DNA from: an uncultured Anaerococcus sp.
Lineage (GTDB): Bacteria; Bacillota; Clostridia; Tissierellales; Peptoniphilaceae
Assembly: GCA_900550345.1 (NCBI GenBank)
Contig: URRX01000070.1
Coordinates: 1-7,360 of the forward strand
DNA length: 7,360 bases
Reading direction: 5' to 3'
Part shown: piece by piece, positions 1 through 7,157 of the stretch
Layout of the letters: the number at the start of each line of letters is the position of its first letter
How positions within the stretch are numbered: the stretch's first letter is position 1
Program-made: the position numbers and the translations under genes
The notes under the pieces: model-generated
Databases searched by the model: none
Told to the model about the DNA's origin: nothing
What the model saw: the letters and a program-made list of their open reading frames with translations, nothing else

Positions 1-710
1 ATTTTATTAGTCATTTTTTGTGAAATCTCATTTACATCAGTCATATATATTTCAATATTTAAATTTTCATCTTCTTCAAATACAATATCTCTTGCCAAAA
101 CCTTTGCTGGATCAATTATATTTGCCTTATAAGTCAAATTTTTCTCAATTGTCTCTTTTATAATAGGATAGTGAGTACAGCCCAAAATTATATTTTCTAT
201 TTTTTTATCATTGGCAAATTTCAGATAATCTTTCAATTCTCTTTCAATTTCTTCCCCACTTATAATTCCTTCTTCAATAAAGTCTACAAGTTTTGAACAG
301 GATTTTTCATATACTTTCTTAGAAGACTTTTTTTCAATTATATTTTTATAAGCATGATTTTTGCAAGTAGCCTTTGTAGCCATGACAAAAACATCACCTT
401 TATTATTTAAAGCTTCTTTTATTGCCTCATCTGTTATGGAAATAAATTTTTTGTCAAATTCTTTTCTAAGATATTCAATAGCAACAACAGAAATTGTATT
501 ACAAGCTACAATAAAGAAATCTATATCTTTTTTTAGTAAAAATTCTACTATTTTTTTAGAAAGCTCAATAATCTCTTCATTTGATCTGTTTCCATATGGT
601 ACATTTTTATTATCACCTAGATAAAAATAATTAGCCTTATGTTTATTTGCTATCTCTTTTAAAACAGTAAGACCGCCTAATCCAGAATCAAAAACTCCAA
701 TATTAGTCAT
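1..710 (-). CDS. murI: Glutamate racemase, 3' end cut by the window edge
   Basis: MurI interconverts L- and D-glutamate without a cofactor in the cytoplasm, supplying D-Glu for peptidoglycan. My translation from ATG at 708-710 is open for 236 codons to the left edge. It shows the N-terminal motif VFDSGLGGLTVL (residues 6-17, with D8 and S9) and the substrate loop GDNKNVPYG (32-40). The two catalytic cysteines are C70 in VACNT and C178 in LGCTHYP. The last visible residues (YMTDVNEISQK) resemble the usual C-terminal strand and helix, so probably only some 15-30 residues are missing. The start is supported by AAGGTGAG upstream on the minus strand. The gene overlaps the end of ispE by 8 bases (ATGACTAA), which suggests translational coupling. 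The family usually has GDT where this has GDN, and CNTAS where this has CNTIS; both are mild variants. The identification is secure. Confidence 0.95.
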   Translation of the reverse strand, partial: MTNIGVFDSGLGGLTVLKEIANKHKANYFYLGDNKNVPYGNRSNEEIIELSKKIVEFLLKKDIDFFIVACNTISVVAIEYLRKEFDKKFISITDEAIKEALNNKGDVFVMATKATCKNHAYKNIIEKKSSKKVYEKSCSKLVDFIEEGIISGEEIERELKDYLKFANDKKIENIILGCTHYPIIKETIEKNLTYKANIIDPAKVLARDIVFEEDENLNIEIYMTDVNEISQKMTNK

Positions 711-1545
711 CTATCAAACTCACCTTCTCAACAAATTTATAATCATTCTTAATTGAATCATATACCTTATTTAATTTATTTTCATCAAAAAATACAGCAA
801 AAATACTTGCTCCACTTCCACTTAATAATACCTTCTTTGCTCCTAAATTTTCAATTCTTTTTTTAATATCGAGTAAATGAGGGAAATTTTCATAAACAAC
901 ATCTTCCATAACATTTGAAAAATCATCTACTATATTCTTATCAGCAGATTCTAATCCTTTAATAATTTTTTCTGTATCAATTGTTCCATAATCTTTAAGT
1001 CTTTTATAAACAAAATTTGAAGAAATTGCAGTTCCATCATTTACAAGAAGAATTTTCATATCCAAATTTATATTGAATTCACTTAATATTTCGCCAATAC
1101 CTTGGGCTCTAGCAGATTTTTTCAAAAAGAAAAATGGAATATCAGCTCCTAAACTTTTTCCAATTTCAAAAATTTCTTTATCTTCCATTTTTAAATTCCA
1201 AAGATCATTTAAGGCTAAAATCATTTCTGCGCAATTAGTAGAACCTCCAGCAAGACCTGCTGCTATTGGAATATTTTTTTCCAAATAAACATCAACTCCT
1301 GGAGATTTAACATTATCTTTTAGAACATTCCAAGCTTTATAAATTAAATTATCTTTAATATTTTCTTTAGATAGAAGCTTACTATTAGTTCTTATTCTAA
1401 TTTCATTAATATTATTTTTTTCAATTTTCAATTTATCAAATAAAGAAATCCTAGTCATAATAGTATCAATTTCATGATAACCATCTTCTCTTTTAAAAAG
1501 AGAATCCAAACTAAGATTTATTTTCGCATAACATTTTCTTTCCAT
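703..1545 (-). CDS. ispE: 4-diphosphocytidyl-2-C-methyl-D-erythritol kinase
   Basis: IspE is a GHMP-family kinase of the MEP (non-mevalonate) isoprenoid pathway. It phosphorylates CDP-methylerythritol with ATP, leading to undecaprenyl and other prenyl chains. The 280-residue product matches the usual length (about 280-290). It has the N-terminal AKINLSL motif (K8, N10), the glycine-rich ATP loop IPIAAGLAGGSTNCA (92-106), LGADIPFF with the catalytic aspartate D135, and the C-terminal LSGSGAS loop (S242-S247). An in-frame ATG at 1570-1572 would add nine residues (MCYNYNEVI). I chose the ATG at 1543-1545 because GAGGT lies just upstream of it, the family starts directly before the AKINL strand, and the longer start would sit on a -10-like sequence. 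The gene follows the hbd terminator and overlaps murI by 8 bases. Pairing a lipid-carrier precursor gene with a D-Glu gene is consistent with a shared cell-wall role, which is inference. Confidence 0.95.
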   Translation of the reverse strand: MERKCYAKINLSLDSLFKREDGYHEIDTIMTRISLFDKLKIEKNNINEIRIRTNSKLLSKENIKDNLIYKAWNVLKDNVKSPGVDVYLEKNIPIAAGLAGGSTNCAEMILALNDLWNLKMEDKEIFEIGKSLGADIPFFFLKKSARAQGIGEILSEFNINLDMKILLVNDGTAISSNFVYKRLKDYGTIDTEKIIKGLESADKNIVDDFSNVMEDVVYENFPHLLDIKKRIENLGAKKVLLSGSGASIFAVFFDENKLNKVYDSIKNDYKFVEKVSLIDD

Positions 1546-1549
1546 AATT

Positions 1550-1554
1550 ACCTC
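1550..1554 (-). promoter_or_regulatory. Ribosome binding site of ispE (decides the start)
   Basis: On the minus strand GAGGT precedes the ATG at 1545 with a four-base gap. The alternative upstream ATG at 1572 has no purine-rich sequence in front of it, so this site favours the shorter, 280-residue IspE. Confidence 0.7.
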
Positions 1555-1566
1555 ATTATAATTATA
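1555..1566 (-). promoter_or_regulatory. Possible -10 element(s) for ispE-murI
   Basis: Two TATAAT hexamers stand head to tail on the minus strand (1561-1566, then 1555-1560), between the hbd terminator and the ispE ribosome binding site. Only the upstream hexamer leaves room for the ribosome binding site in the transcript, and the 5' leader would then be about ten bases. The -35 position falls in the terminator T-tract (TTATTT) and matches TTGACA poorly. This is a plausible but weak promoter. It is supported mainly by the need for a new start after a strong terminator, and tandem TATAAT can also arise by chance in such AT-rich DNA. Confidence 0.35.
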
Positions 1567-1579
1567 ACACAAGGATTTT

Positions 1580-1623
1580 AAAAAAATAAAAAAACTAGCT
1601 ATATACCAAGATAATAGCTAGTT
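1580..1623 (-). terminator. Rho-independent terminator after hbd
   Basis: A perfect 10-bp inverted repeat, AACTAGCTAT (1593-1602) and ATAGCTAGTT (1614-1623), with an 11-base loop. On the minus strand it is followed by a T-tract made of seven T, one A and seven T (1580-1594, partly within the stem). It lies 26 bases past the hbd stop codon and separates the butyrate genes from ispE-murI. The plus-strand side has only a weak T-rich stretch, so it acts mainly on the minus strand. Confidence 0.85.
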
Positions 1624-1649
1624 ATTATTTAAAAATATATTTTTAGATT

Positions 1650-2492
1650 TTATTTAGAATAATCGTAGAATCCTTTACCAGTTTTTCTTCCTAAATCTCC
1701 TGCTCTTACCATTTGTTTTAATAATGGATTTGGACGATATTTGCTATCTCCAAATTCGTTAAATAATACTTCCATAATAGCAAGACATGTATCAAGTCCA
1801 ATTAAATCTGCTAAAGCAAGAGGTCCCATTGGATGGTTTGCTCCTAGTTGCATTCCTTTATCAATATCTTCTACACTTGCAAGTCCATCATAAAGTACTC
1901 CAATTCCTTCATTGATCATTGGAATTAAAAGTCTATTTACAACAAATCCTGGTCCTTCTTTAACTTCTATAGGTTGTTTTCCAAGTTCTTCTGCAAGTTC
2001 AAAGATTGTTTTGTTTGTTTCATCACTTGTATGAAGTCCTCTAATAACTTCTACAAGTTTCATAACTGGAACTGGATTAAAGAAGTGCATTCCAATTACA
2101 TTTTCAGGTCTATTTGTGCTTGCTGCAATATCAGTAATTGAAAGTGAAGATGTATTTGAAGCAAGGATTGCTCCTTCTTTAACTACTTCATCTAATTCTT
2201 TAAAAATTTCTTTTTTAAGTTTTGGATTTTCTGTTGCTGCTTCTATAACTACATCACAGTCAGCTAAATCTTTAACTTCAGTTGTGTAAGAAATATTTTT
2301 GATAGCTTTTTCTTTAGCTTCTTCTTCCATTCTTCCTTTAGATACTTGCTTAGCATAATCTTTTTCAATTCTTGCTTTTGCTTTTTCTAAGAATTCATCT
2401 TTAATATCTCTAACTACTACTTCATGGAATTTAGCTGCAACTTCAACAATTCCACCACCCATAATTCCTGAACCAATTACACCAATTTTCAT
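1650..2492 (-). CDS. hbd: 3-hydroxybutyryl-CoA dehydrogenase
   Basis: This enzyme reduces acetoacetyl-CoA to (S)-3-hydroxybutyryl-CoA in butyrate formation, in the cytoplasm. The 280-residue protein is the usual length for the single-function bacterial enzyme. The N-terminal Rossmann fold has GVIGSGIMGGGI (residues 4-15) and an acidic residue, D29, after the second strand, which is typical of NAD(H) use. NTSSLSITDIA (113-123) precedes the catalytic region GMHFFNPVPVMKLVEV (134-149), with H136 and E148 as the expected catalytic pair. The C-terminal dimerisation domain carries EGPGFVVNRLL (179-189), NHPMGPLALAD (219-229) and the terminal TGKGFYDYSK. A very strong ribosome binding site, AAAGGAGT (2497-2504), fixes the start. 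The gene has its own promoter with a Rex-like operator and ends in a strong terminator, so it can be transcribed alone. In many clostridia hbd sits at the end of a crt-bcd-etfBA-hbd operon; here a CoA-transferase gene lies between etfA and hbd. Confidence 0.95.
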   Translation of the reverse strand: MKIGVIGSGIMGGGIVEVAAKFHEVVVRDIKDEFLEKAKARIEKDYAKQVSKGRMEEEAKEKAIKNISYTTEVKDLADCDVVIEAATENPKLKKEIFKELDEVVKEGAILASNTSSLSITDIAASTNRPENVIGMHFFNPVPVMKLVEVIRGLHTSDETNKTIFELAEELGKQPIEVKEGPGFVVNRLLIPMINEGIGVLYDGLASVEDIDKGMQLGANHPMGPLALADLIGLDTCLAIMEVLFNEFGDSKYRPNPLLKQMVRAGDLGRKTGKGFYDYSK

Positions 2493-2528
2493 ATTTACTC
2501 CTTTGTTTTTTTAAAAGTTTCCTTTTGT

Positions 2529-2546
2529 TTGTTAAATTAATAACTT
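2529..2546. promoter_or_regulatory. Rex-like operator upstream of hbd
   Basis: The plus-strand 18-mer TTGTTAAATTAATAACTT matches 11 of 14 fixed positions of the Rex consensus TTGTTAANNNNTTAACAA, with one half-site perfect. It begins one or two bases downstream of the predicted hbd transcription start, where a bound repressor would block initiation or early elongation. Rex is the NADH/NAD+-sensing repressor of fermentation genes in Gram-positive anaerobes. That Rex binds here is inference from the motif and the gene's function. Confidence 0.65.
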
Positions 2547-2554
2547 ATATTTAT

Positions 2555-2583
2555 ATTATAACATTGTTTTCCTAGCTTTTCAA
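2555..2583 (-). promoter_or_regulatory. Sigma-A promoter of hbd
   Basis: On the minus strand TTGAAA (2578-2583) and a perfect TATAAT (2555-2560) are separated by exactly 17 bases. The predicted start is near 2548, giving a 5' leader of about 55 bases. It sits in the 112-base gap after the CoA-transferase stop, so hbd does not depend on read-through from upstream. Confidence 0.75.
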
Positions 2584-2604
2584 GAAATATTGACTTTTTT
2601 TTAA

Positions 2605-3942
2605 CTATTTATTGGATTTTCTCCAAATTCTCATTTTATCAGCTTCTTTTATCAATTCATCCCTAAATTCTGGATGGGCAATTGAAATTAATTTTTCAGT
2701 TCTTTCCCACAAAGATTGACCTTTTAAATTAACCATTCCATATTCTGTTGCAATATAATGAGTATTTGCCCTACATCCTGTAGGTTGTGTTCCTGGAATT
2801 AATGTAGGAACAATGTTTGAATGTCTAATGCCTTTTTTATCAACTCTAGATGAGTGTAAGGTTACAAAAGATTTTCCACCTTTAGAATTATATGCACCAA
2901 GCATAAAATCCATAGCTCCACCTGAACCTGAAATATGTCTTGTTCCTGAACTTTCTGCAGAAACAGTACCATTTAAATCAATTTCAAGTGCTGAGTTTAT
3001 AGACATAAAATTATCTAATGCAGAAATTTGCTCAATTCCATTACAATAATCTACTGGAGCTGCACAAAGCTCTTCATTATTATCTATAAAATCATATAGT
3101 TCTTTGCTTCCTGCAGCGAAAGCATAAACTTGTCTTCCTCTATCAATATTTTTCTTTTTACCAGTGATTATTCCAGCTTTTGATAGCTCTACAAATGAAT
3201 CAACATACATTTCTGTATGTACTCCCAAGTCTTTTAAATCAGATTTTGCAATTTCATTTCCAATTGCTGTAGGTAGTCCACCAATTCCAATTTGTAAACA
3301 TGCACCATCTACCAATTCTTCTACTACAAATTTTGCAACTTCTTTATCTAAATCACTTGGTTGTGGTTTTCCTAAAGCTATCATTTCTGGATTTGATCCT
3401 TCAATTATATAATCAACATCTTTTATATTTATATAATTTTCATATCCACCAAGTCCCCTTGGAACGTTTTTATTAACTTCAATAATTACTATATCTGCAT
3501 TTTCTATAGCTGCATATAGGTGTGAAGCTGATACTCCAAAATTAAAATTACCATGTTGATCCATTGGTGTAGCTTGACTTACAAATATATTTGGTTTCTT
3601 TATAGATGTTCTATAATATTTTGGTAATTCAGAATATTTTATTGGTGCATAAAAAGCTCTTCCTTCTGAAGCTAATTTTCTAATAGCACCTAATGAATGC
3701 CAAGAATTATAAACAAAATGTTCATTTTTTTCATCTGCATCAAAAATTTTATATTTTTCAAGTTCTACTCCACCTCTGACAACGATATCATTAAGGGAAG
3801 TAATTTCTTTAGCTAAGGCTTGATCAAATTCATGTGGAGCTAAAACTCCCCAAGAATAATCAACATAATCTCCATCTTTAACTAATTTTACTGCATCTTC
3901 AGCACTTATTAGTTTTTTATTGTATAATTCTTTATAATCCAT
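2605..3942 (-). CDS. Acetyl-CoA hydrolase/transferase family protein, probably butyryl-CoA:acetate CoA-transferase
   Basis: Family I CoA-transferases of this type (But, Cat1, 4-hydroxybutyrate CoA-transferase) move CoA from an acyl-CoA to a carboxylate through an enzyme-bound glutamyl-CoA. The 445-residue length is typical. Visible motifs are the glycine loop GIGGLPTAIG (219-228), HTEMYVD (242-248) with E244 as the likely catalytic glutamate, and SAESSGTRHISGSGGAMDF (328-346), which binds CoA. A C-terminal ATEYGMVNLKGQS segment (398-410) follows. NFMSINSALEIDLNG and the GTRHISG block resemble the butyryl-CoA:acetate enzymes of gut Clostridia, as I remember them. Position between etfA and hbd supports butyryl-CoA as the donor, with acetate accepting CoA. 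The ribosome binding site AGGAGG (3948-3953) fixes the start. No own promoter is clear, and no hairpin follows the stop. The 4-hydroxybutyrate or propionyl-CoA specificities cannot be excluded from sequence alone. The family is sure; the substrate is moderately sure. Confidence 0.85.
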   Translation of the reverse strand: MDYKELYNKKLISAEDAVKLVKDGDYVDYSWGVLAPHEFDQALAKEITSLNDIVVRGGVELEKYKIFDADEKNEHFVYNSWHSLGAIRKLASEGRAFYAPIKYSELPKYYRTSIKKPNIFVSQATPMDQHGNFNFGVSASHLYAAIENADIVIIEVNKNVPRGLGGYENYINIKDVDYIIEGSNPEMIALGKPQPSDLDKEVAKFVVEELVDGACLQIGIGGLPTAIGNEIAKSDLKDLGVHTEMYVDSFVELSKAGIITGKKKNIDRGRQVYAFAAGSKELYDFIDNNEELCAAPVDYCNGIEQISALDNFMSINSALEIDLNGTVSAESSGTRHISGSGGAMDFMLGAYNSKGGKSFVTLHSSRVDKKGIRHSNIVPTLIPGTQPTGCRANTHYIATEYGMVNLKGQSLWERTEKLISIAHPEFRDELIKEADKMRIWRKSNK

Positions 3943-4001
3943 ACCATCCTCCTGTTTACAAATTAATTTATGGTAATAGCAAATTTTATTTCTCTATAAA
4001 A

Positions 4002-4031
4002 TTTAAGGATGAGACTTATCTCATCCTTAAA
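4002..4031 (-). terminator. Hairpin terminator after etfA
   Basis: A perfect 13-bp inverted repeat, TTTAAGGATGAGA (4002-4014) and its complement (4019-4031), encloses a four-base loop. On the minus strand it is followed by TTTTATAG, a short T-tract. It lies 52 bases past the etfA stop. The stem is strong but the T-tract is short, so partial read-through into the CoA-transferase gene is possible. The other side has no T-tract, so it is oriented for the minus strand. Confidence 0.75.
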
Positions 4032-4083
4032 CCAATTTGAGATACTACTTAAAATATACCCAAACTCTATATTTTTATTAATA

Positions 4084-5088
4084 TTATTTTGCTTTTTTAT
4101 TTTTAACTGCTTCTGTAAGTTTTGGTACTACTTCAAATAAGTCACCAACTATACCATAATCAGCTCTTGCAAATATAGGTGCTTCTGGATCTTTATTTAT
4201 AGCTATTACTTTGTCTGCAGCATTGATACCTGCTAAGTGTTGGATAGCTCCTGAGATTCCTATTGCTATATATACCTTAGGTCCAACTGTTTTTCCTGAT
4301 TGTCCTACTTGGTGTGAATGTGAAATCCAACCAGCATCTACAGCTGCACGACTTGATCCAACTGTACCATCAAGAGCATCTGCCAAATCTTTTATAAGTG
4401 AGAAGTTTTTAGGATCTCCAAGTCCACGTCCACCAGAAACAATAAATTCAGCTCCAACTAAATCTACATCATCTCCTTCATCTCTAGGGATAAAGTCTAA
4501 GATTTTTGTTCTAGCTTCTCCTTCAAATTTGATATCTTCATCAATTATTTCAATATCATCTTTTGCACCTATAGCTTCTTTTGAGAAAACTCCTGGTCTT
4601 ACAGTTCCCATTTGTGGTCTGTGATCAGGACAAAGAATCATAGCCATTAAGTTTCCACCAAATGCAGGTCTTGTCCATCTAACTTCTTTTTTCTCAGCAT
4701 CAATATCAAGTTCTGTACAATCTGCTGTAAGTCCTGTGTGAAGTCTTGCTGAAACTCTTGGTCCTAAATCTCTACCTTGGTTTGTTGCACCAATTAAGAT
4801 TATATTTGGACTATATTTTTTAACTAGTTGATCTATAGCATCTGCATAAACTTCAGTATTATAATCTTTATAAACTTCATTATCTACTGTGATTATTCCA
4901 TCAACACCATATTCTTTTACTTCTTCTTTAGCCTTATCAACATTTGATCCAATGATTACTGCATAAAGTTTTTCATCTATAGCATCAGCCATTTTTCTTC
5001 CTGGATTCATAAGTTCAAGTCCAACATTTACAGCTGATCCGTCTTCTTTTGTTTCTACAATTACCCAAAGATTTTTGTTATCAGTCAT
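4084..5088 (-). CDS. etfA: Electron transfer flavoprotein subunit alpha
   Basis: EtfA forms a heterodimer with EtfB and carries the FAD that passes electrons to butyryl-CoA dehydrogenase. The 334-residue protein has the N-terminal domain (to about residue 195, with GATNQGRDLGPRVSARL at 100-116) and the C-terminal FAD domain. The FAD domain shows VSGGRGLG (217-224), SSRAAVDAGW (245-254), QVGQSGKTVGP (260-270) and GISGAIQHLAG (277-287). It also has INKDPEAPIFARADYGIVGD (297-316). These are the standard FAD contacts of the family. The start at 5088 lies 10 bases after the etfB stop codon, and the ribosome binding site TAGGAGG includes that stop (TAG), a tight coupling. The bcd-etfB-etfA grouping is typical of the electron-bifurcating Bcd-Etf complex, where NADH reduces both crotonyl-CoA and ferredoxin. 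Bifurcation is inferred from context. Confidence 0.95.
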   Translation of the reverse strand: MTDNKNLWVIVETKEDGSAVNVGLELMNPGRKMADAIDEKLYAVIIGSNVDKAKEEVKEYGVDGIITVDNEVYKDYNTEVYADAIDQLVKKYSPNIILIGATNQGRDLGPRVSARLHTGLTADCTELDIDAEKKEVRWTRPAFGGNLMAMILCPDHRPQMGTVRPGVFSKEAIGAKDDIEIIDEDIKFEGEARTKILDFIPRDEGDDVDLVGAEFIVSGGRGLGDPKNFSLIKDLADALDGTVGSSRAAVDAGWISHSHQVGQSGKTVGPKVYIAIGISGAIQHLAGINAADKVIAINKDPEAPIFARADYGIVGDLFEVVPKLTEAVKNKKAK

Positions 5089-5098
5089 CTATATCCTC

Positions 5099-5911
5099 CT
5101 AAATAAGTTTTTCATCTGCAAGAGCATTTATTAACTTATCTACAGCAACACTAGAATCTTCATCATTATATATTTCTCCAGATTGCTTTTGTTCAGGTGT
5201 ATAAGATTTTTTAACTCTTGTTGGTGAACCTTTAAGTCCTATTGCTGTTTCATCAATATTTTCTTTTAGTTCTTCAAAAGTGATTTGCTCTATAGTAGCT
5301 TTTTTAGCTTTCATTTTATTTTTAATTTTTGGATATCTTAATTCTTCATCACCGTATTTTGTGAATGTTACAAGAGCTGGAAGTTTAGCTTGGATATTTA
5401 AAGCTCCACCTTCAACTTCTTTAAGAACTTTGATTCCTTCATCATTTAATTCAGCTGTGTAAGCATAAGTTACTTGTGGAAGATCTAAGTGTTCAGCAAT
5501 TTCTGGTCCTACTTGTGCTGTATCTCCATCTATAGCTTGAAGACCACAGAAAATTAAATCATAATCTCCTTCTCTTTTTGCTACTTCTTTTATAGCTTCT
5601 GAGATTATATAACTTGTAGCAAGTGTATCAGATCCACCAAATTTTCTATCTGTAACTAAGTAAGCTTTGTCAGCTCCAACTGCAAGTGTATCTCTTAGCA
5701 TAGATTCAGCTTGAGGTGGTCCCATTGAAATAACAGTAATTTTTACATTTTCTGGATCCTTATCTTTTATTCTTAAAGCTTGTTCAAGGGCAAAAGCATC
5801 ATAAGTATTTAAAATACTTGGTACTCCCTTTCTGACAAGTGTGTTAGTTACAGGATCAATTGTTATTTCATTAGTATCTGGAACTTGTTTTGCACATACA
5901 AAAATATTCAT
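5099..5911 (-). CDS. etfB: Electron transfer flavoprotein subunit beta
   Basis: EtfB pairs with EtfA. In butyrate-forming anaerobes it holds the second FAD, which takes electrons from NADH. The 270-residue protein opens with MNIFVCAKQVPDT and the acidic segment ITIDPVTNTLVRKGV (16-30). SMGPPQAESMLRDTLAVGAD (62-81), FGGSDTLATS (91-100) and CGLQAIDGDTAQVGPEIAEHL (122-142) follow. The GDTAQVGP loop and the C-terminal GSPTRVKKSYTP segment (228-239) resemble EtfB of bifurcating complexes such as those of Acidaminococcus and Megasphaera, as I remember them. The ribosome binding site AGGAGG (5917-5922) sits five bases before the ATG. Only 31 bases separate it from the bcd stop, so it is co-transcribed with bcd. 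The family is certain; bifurcating activity is inferred. Confidence 0.95.
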   Translation of the reverse strand: MNIFVCAKQVPDTNEITIDPVTNTLVRKGVPSILNTYDAFALEQALRIKDKDPENVKITVISMGPPQAESMLRDTLAVGADKAYLVTDRKFGGSDTLATSYIISEAIKEVAKREGDYDLIFCGLQAIDGDTAQVGPEIAEHLDLPQVTYAYTAELNDEGIKVLKEVEGGALNIQAKLPALVTFTKYGDEELRYPKIKNKMKAKKATIEQITFEELKENIDETAIGLKGSPTRVKKSYTPEQKQSGEIYNDEDSSVAVDKLINALADEKLI

Positions 5912-5942
5912 TTATTCCTCCTAAATTTATTTATCTAACTTA

Positions 5943-7079
5943 TTATCTTAATAATGCTCCTGATACAACCATTAACATAACTTCTGAAGTTCCTTCATAA
6001 ATTTCTGTAATTTTTGCATCTCTCATCATTCTTTCAACATCATATTCTTTGATATATCCATAACCACCAAGAATTTGAACTGCTCTATCAGCTACAAATG
6101 ATGCTGTTCTTGAAGCTTTTAATTTAGCCATAGCTGCTGCTACTGAATAATTTTCACCAGCATCTTTTAAGCTTGCTGCTTTATAAACTAAATGTCTTGC
6201 TGCTTCTACTTCTATTGCCATTTCAGCTAATTTAAATTGTGTATTTTGGAATTTAGCTAAAGGACGTCCAAATTGTTCTCTTTCTTTAGAATATTGAATT
6301 GCTTTTTCTAAAGCTCCTTCTGCAATTCCTAAAGCTTGAGCTGCGATTCCTATTCTTCCTCCGTCAAGAGTAGCCATAGCAATCTTAAATCCTTTACCTT
6401 CTTCTCCAAGTAAATTTTCTTTTGGTATTCTACAATCTTGGAAGATTAATTCCATAGTTGATGAACCATTGATTCCCATTTTATTTTCTAAAGTACCAAA
6501 ATCAAATCCTTTTGTTCCTTTTTCAACTATAAATGCAGAAATTCCATGATTTCCTTTAGATTTATCAGTCATGGCAAATACTATATAAGTATCAGCATAT
6601 CCACCATTTGTTATAAAGATTTTTGTACCATTAAGTACATATTCATCTCCATCAAGTTTTGCTGTTGTTTGTTGTCCTGAAGCATCAGTACCAGCATTTG
6701 GTTCTGTTAGACCAAAAGCACCTAGTTTTTCTCCGCTTGCAAGTGGTGTTAAATATTTTTTCTTTTGTTCATCATTAGCAAATTTATTTAAACAATCTGC
6801 ACATAATGAAGTGTGAGCTGATAAAACTACACCTGTTGAAGCACAATATTTTGAAATTTCTTCAACTGCAAGCACATATGTAAGTGTGTCAGCACCTTGT
6901 CCACCAAATTCTTCATCAAATGGTATTCCAAAGAAACCTAACTCTTGCATTTTTGCAACTGTTTCTTCTGGGAACATGTGTTCTTCGTCAACTTTTTGAG
7001 CTAAAGGTTTTACTTCACCTTCTGCAAAATCATGAAACATTTCTTTCATTTCTTCATAATCTTCTGATAATTTATACAT
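5943..7079 (-). CDS. bcd: Butyryl-CoA dehydrogenase (short-chain acyl-CoA dehydrogenase)
   Basis: Bcd is an FAD enzyme that reduces crotonyl-CoA to butyryl-CoA with electrons from EtfAB. From the ATG at 7077-7079 the protein is 378 residues, close to the usual 375-385. It shows the acyl-CoA dehydrogenase signature GLTEPNAGTDAS (123-134), FITNGGYAD (156-164) and EREQFGRPLAKFQ (266-278). GGYGYIKEYDVERMMRDAK (338-356) follows. EIYEGTSEV (359-367) carries E362, the expected catalytic base, in the position used by short-chain enzymes. The reading frame stays open upstream to an ATG at 7143-7145, adding 22 residues. I reject that start because the extension is unlike the family N-terminus and because TAGGAG stands five bases before 7079. 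The gene is first of bcd-etfB-etfA. Two promoters and a Rex-like operator lie upstream. Specificity for the C4 substrate is inferred from the operon. Confidence 0.93.
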   Translation of the reverse strand: MYKLSEDYEEMKEMFHDFAEGEVKPLAQKVDEEHMFPEETVAKMQELGFFGIPFDEEFGGQGADTLTYVLAVEEISKYCASTGVVLSAHTSLCADCLNKFANDEQKKKYLTPLASGEKLGAFGLTEPNAGTDASGQQTTAKLDGDEYVLNGTKIFITNGGYADTYIVFAMTDKSKGNHGISAFIVEKGTKGFDFGTLENKMGINGSSTMELIFQDCRIPKENLLGEEGKGFKIAMATLDGGRIGIAAQALGIAEGALEKAIQYSKEREQFGRPLAKFQNTQFKLAEMAIEVEAARHLVYKAASLKDAGENYSVAAAMAKLKASRTASFVADRAVQILGGYGYIKEYDVERMMRDAKITEIYEGTSEVMLMVVSGALLR

Positions 7080-7084
7080 ATTTT

Positions 7085-7090
7085 CTCCTA
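7085..7090 (-). promoter_or_regulatory. Ribosome binding site of bcd (decides the start)
   Basis: TAGGAG on the minus strand precedes the ATG at 7079 with a five-base gap. The in-frame ATGs further upstream (7103 and 7145) have no comparable site, so Bcd most likely begins MYKLSEDYEE. Confidence 0.8.
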
Positions 7091-7157
7091 AATAATTTTT
7101 CATATTTATTATCTTTAAATTTTTAAAAATAATATTTAGAAACACATTTAATCGCTT

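Noticed and set aside
361..624. 87-codon plus-strand open frame opposite murI
   Set aside because: It lies antisense to conserved MurI motifs, including the catalytic cysteine C70, and has no recognisable domain.
3943..4001. Possible third Rex site or promoter before the CoA-transferase gene
   Set aside because: TTGTAAAC resembles part of a half-site, but no second half lies at the right distance, and no -35/-10 pair with acceptable spacing is present.
4211..4624. 137-codon plus-strand open frame opposite etfA
   Set aside because: It is the antisense shadow of a certain gene. Its composition is serine- and proline-rich as expected of a reverse frame, and I recognise no domain in it.
7080..7145. 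22-residue N-terminal extension of Bcd from an upstream in-frame ATG
   Set aside because: It has no ribosome binding site, its residues do not match acyl-CoA dehydrogenase N-termini, and TAGGAG stands just before the ATG at 7079.
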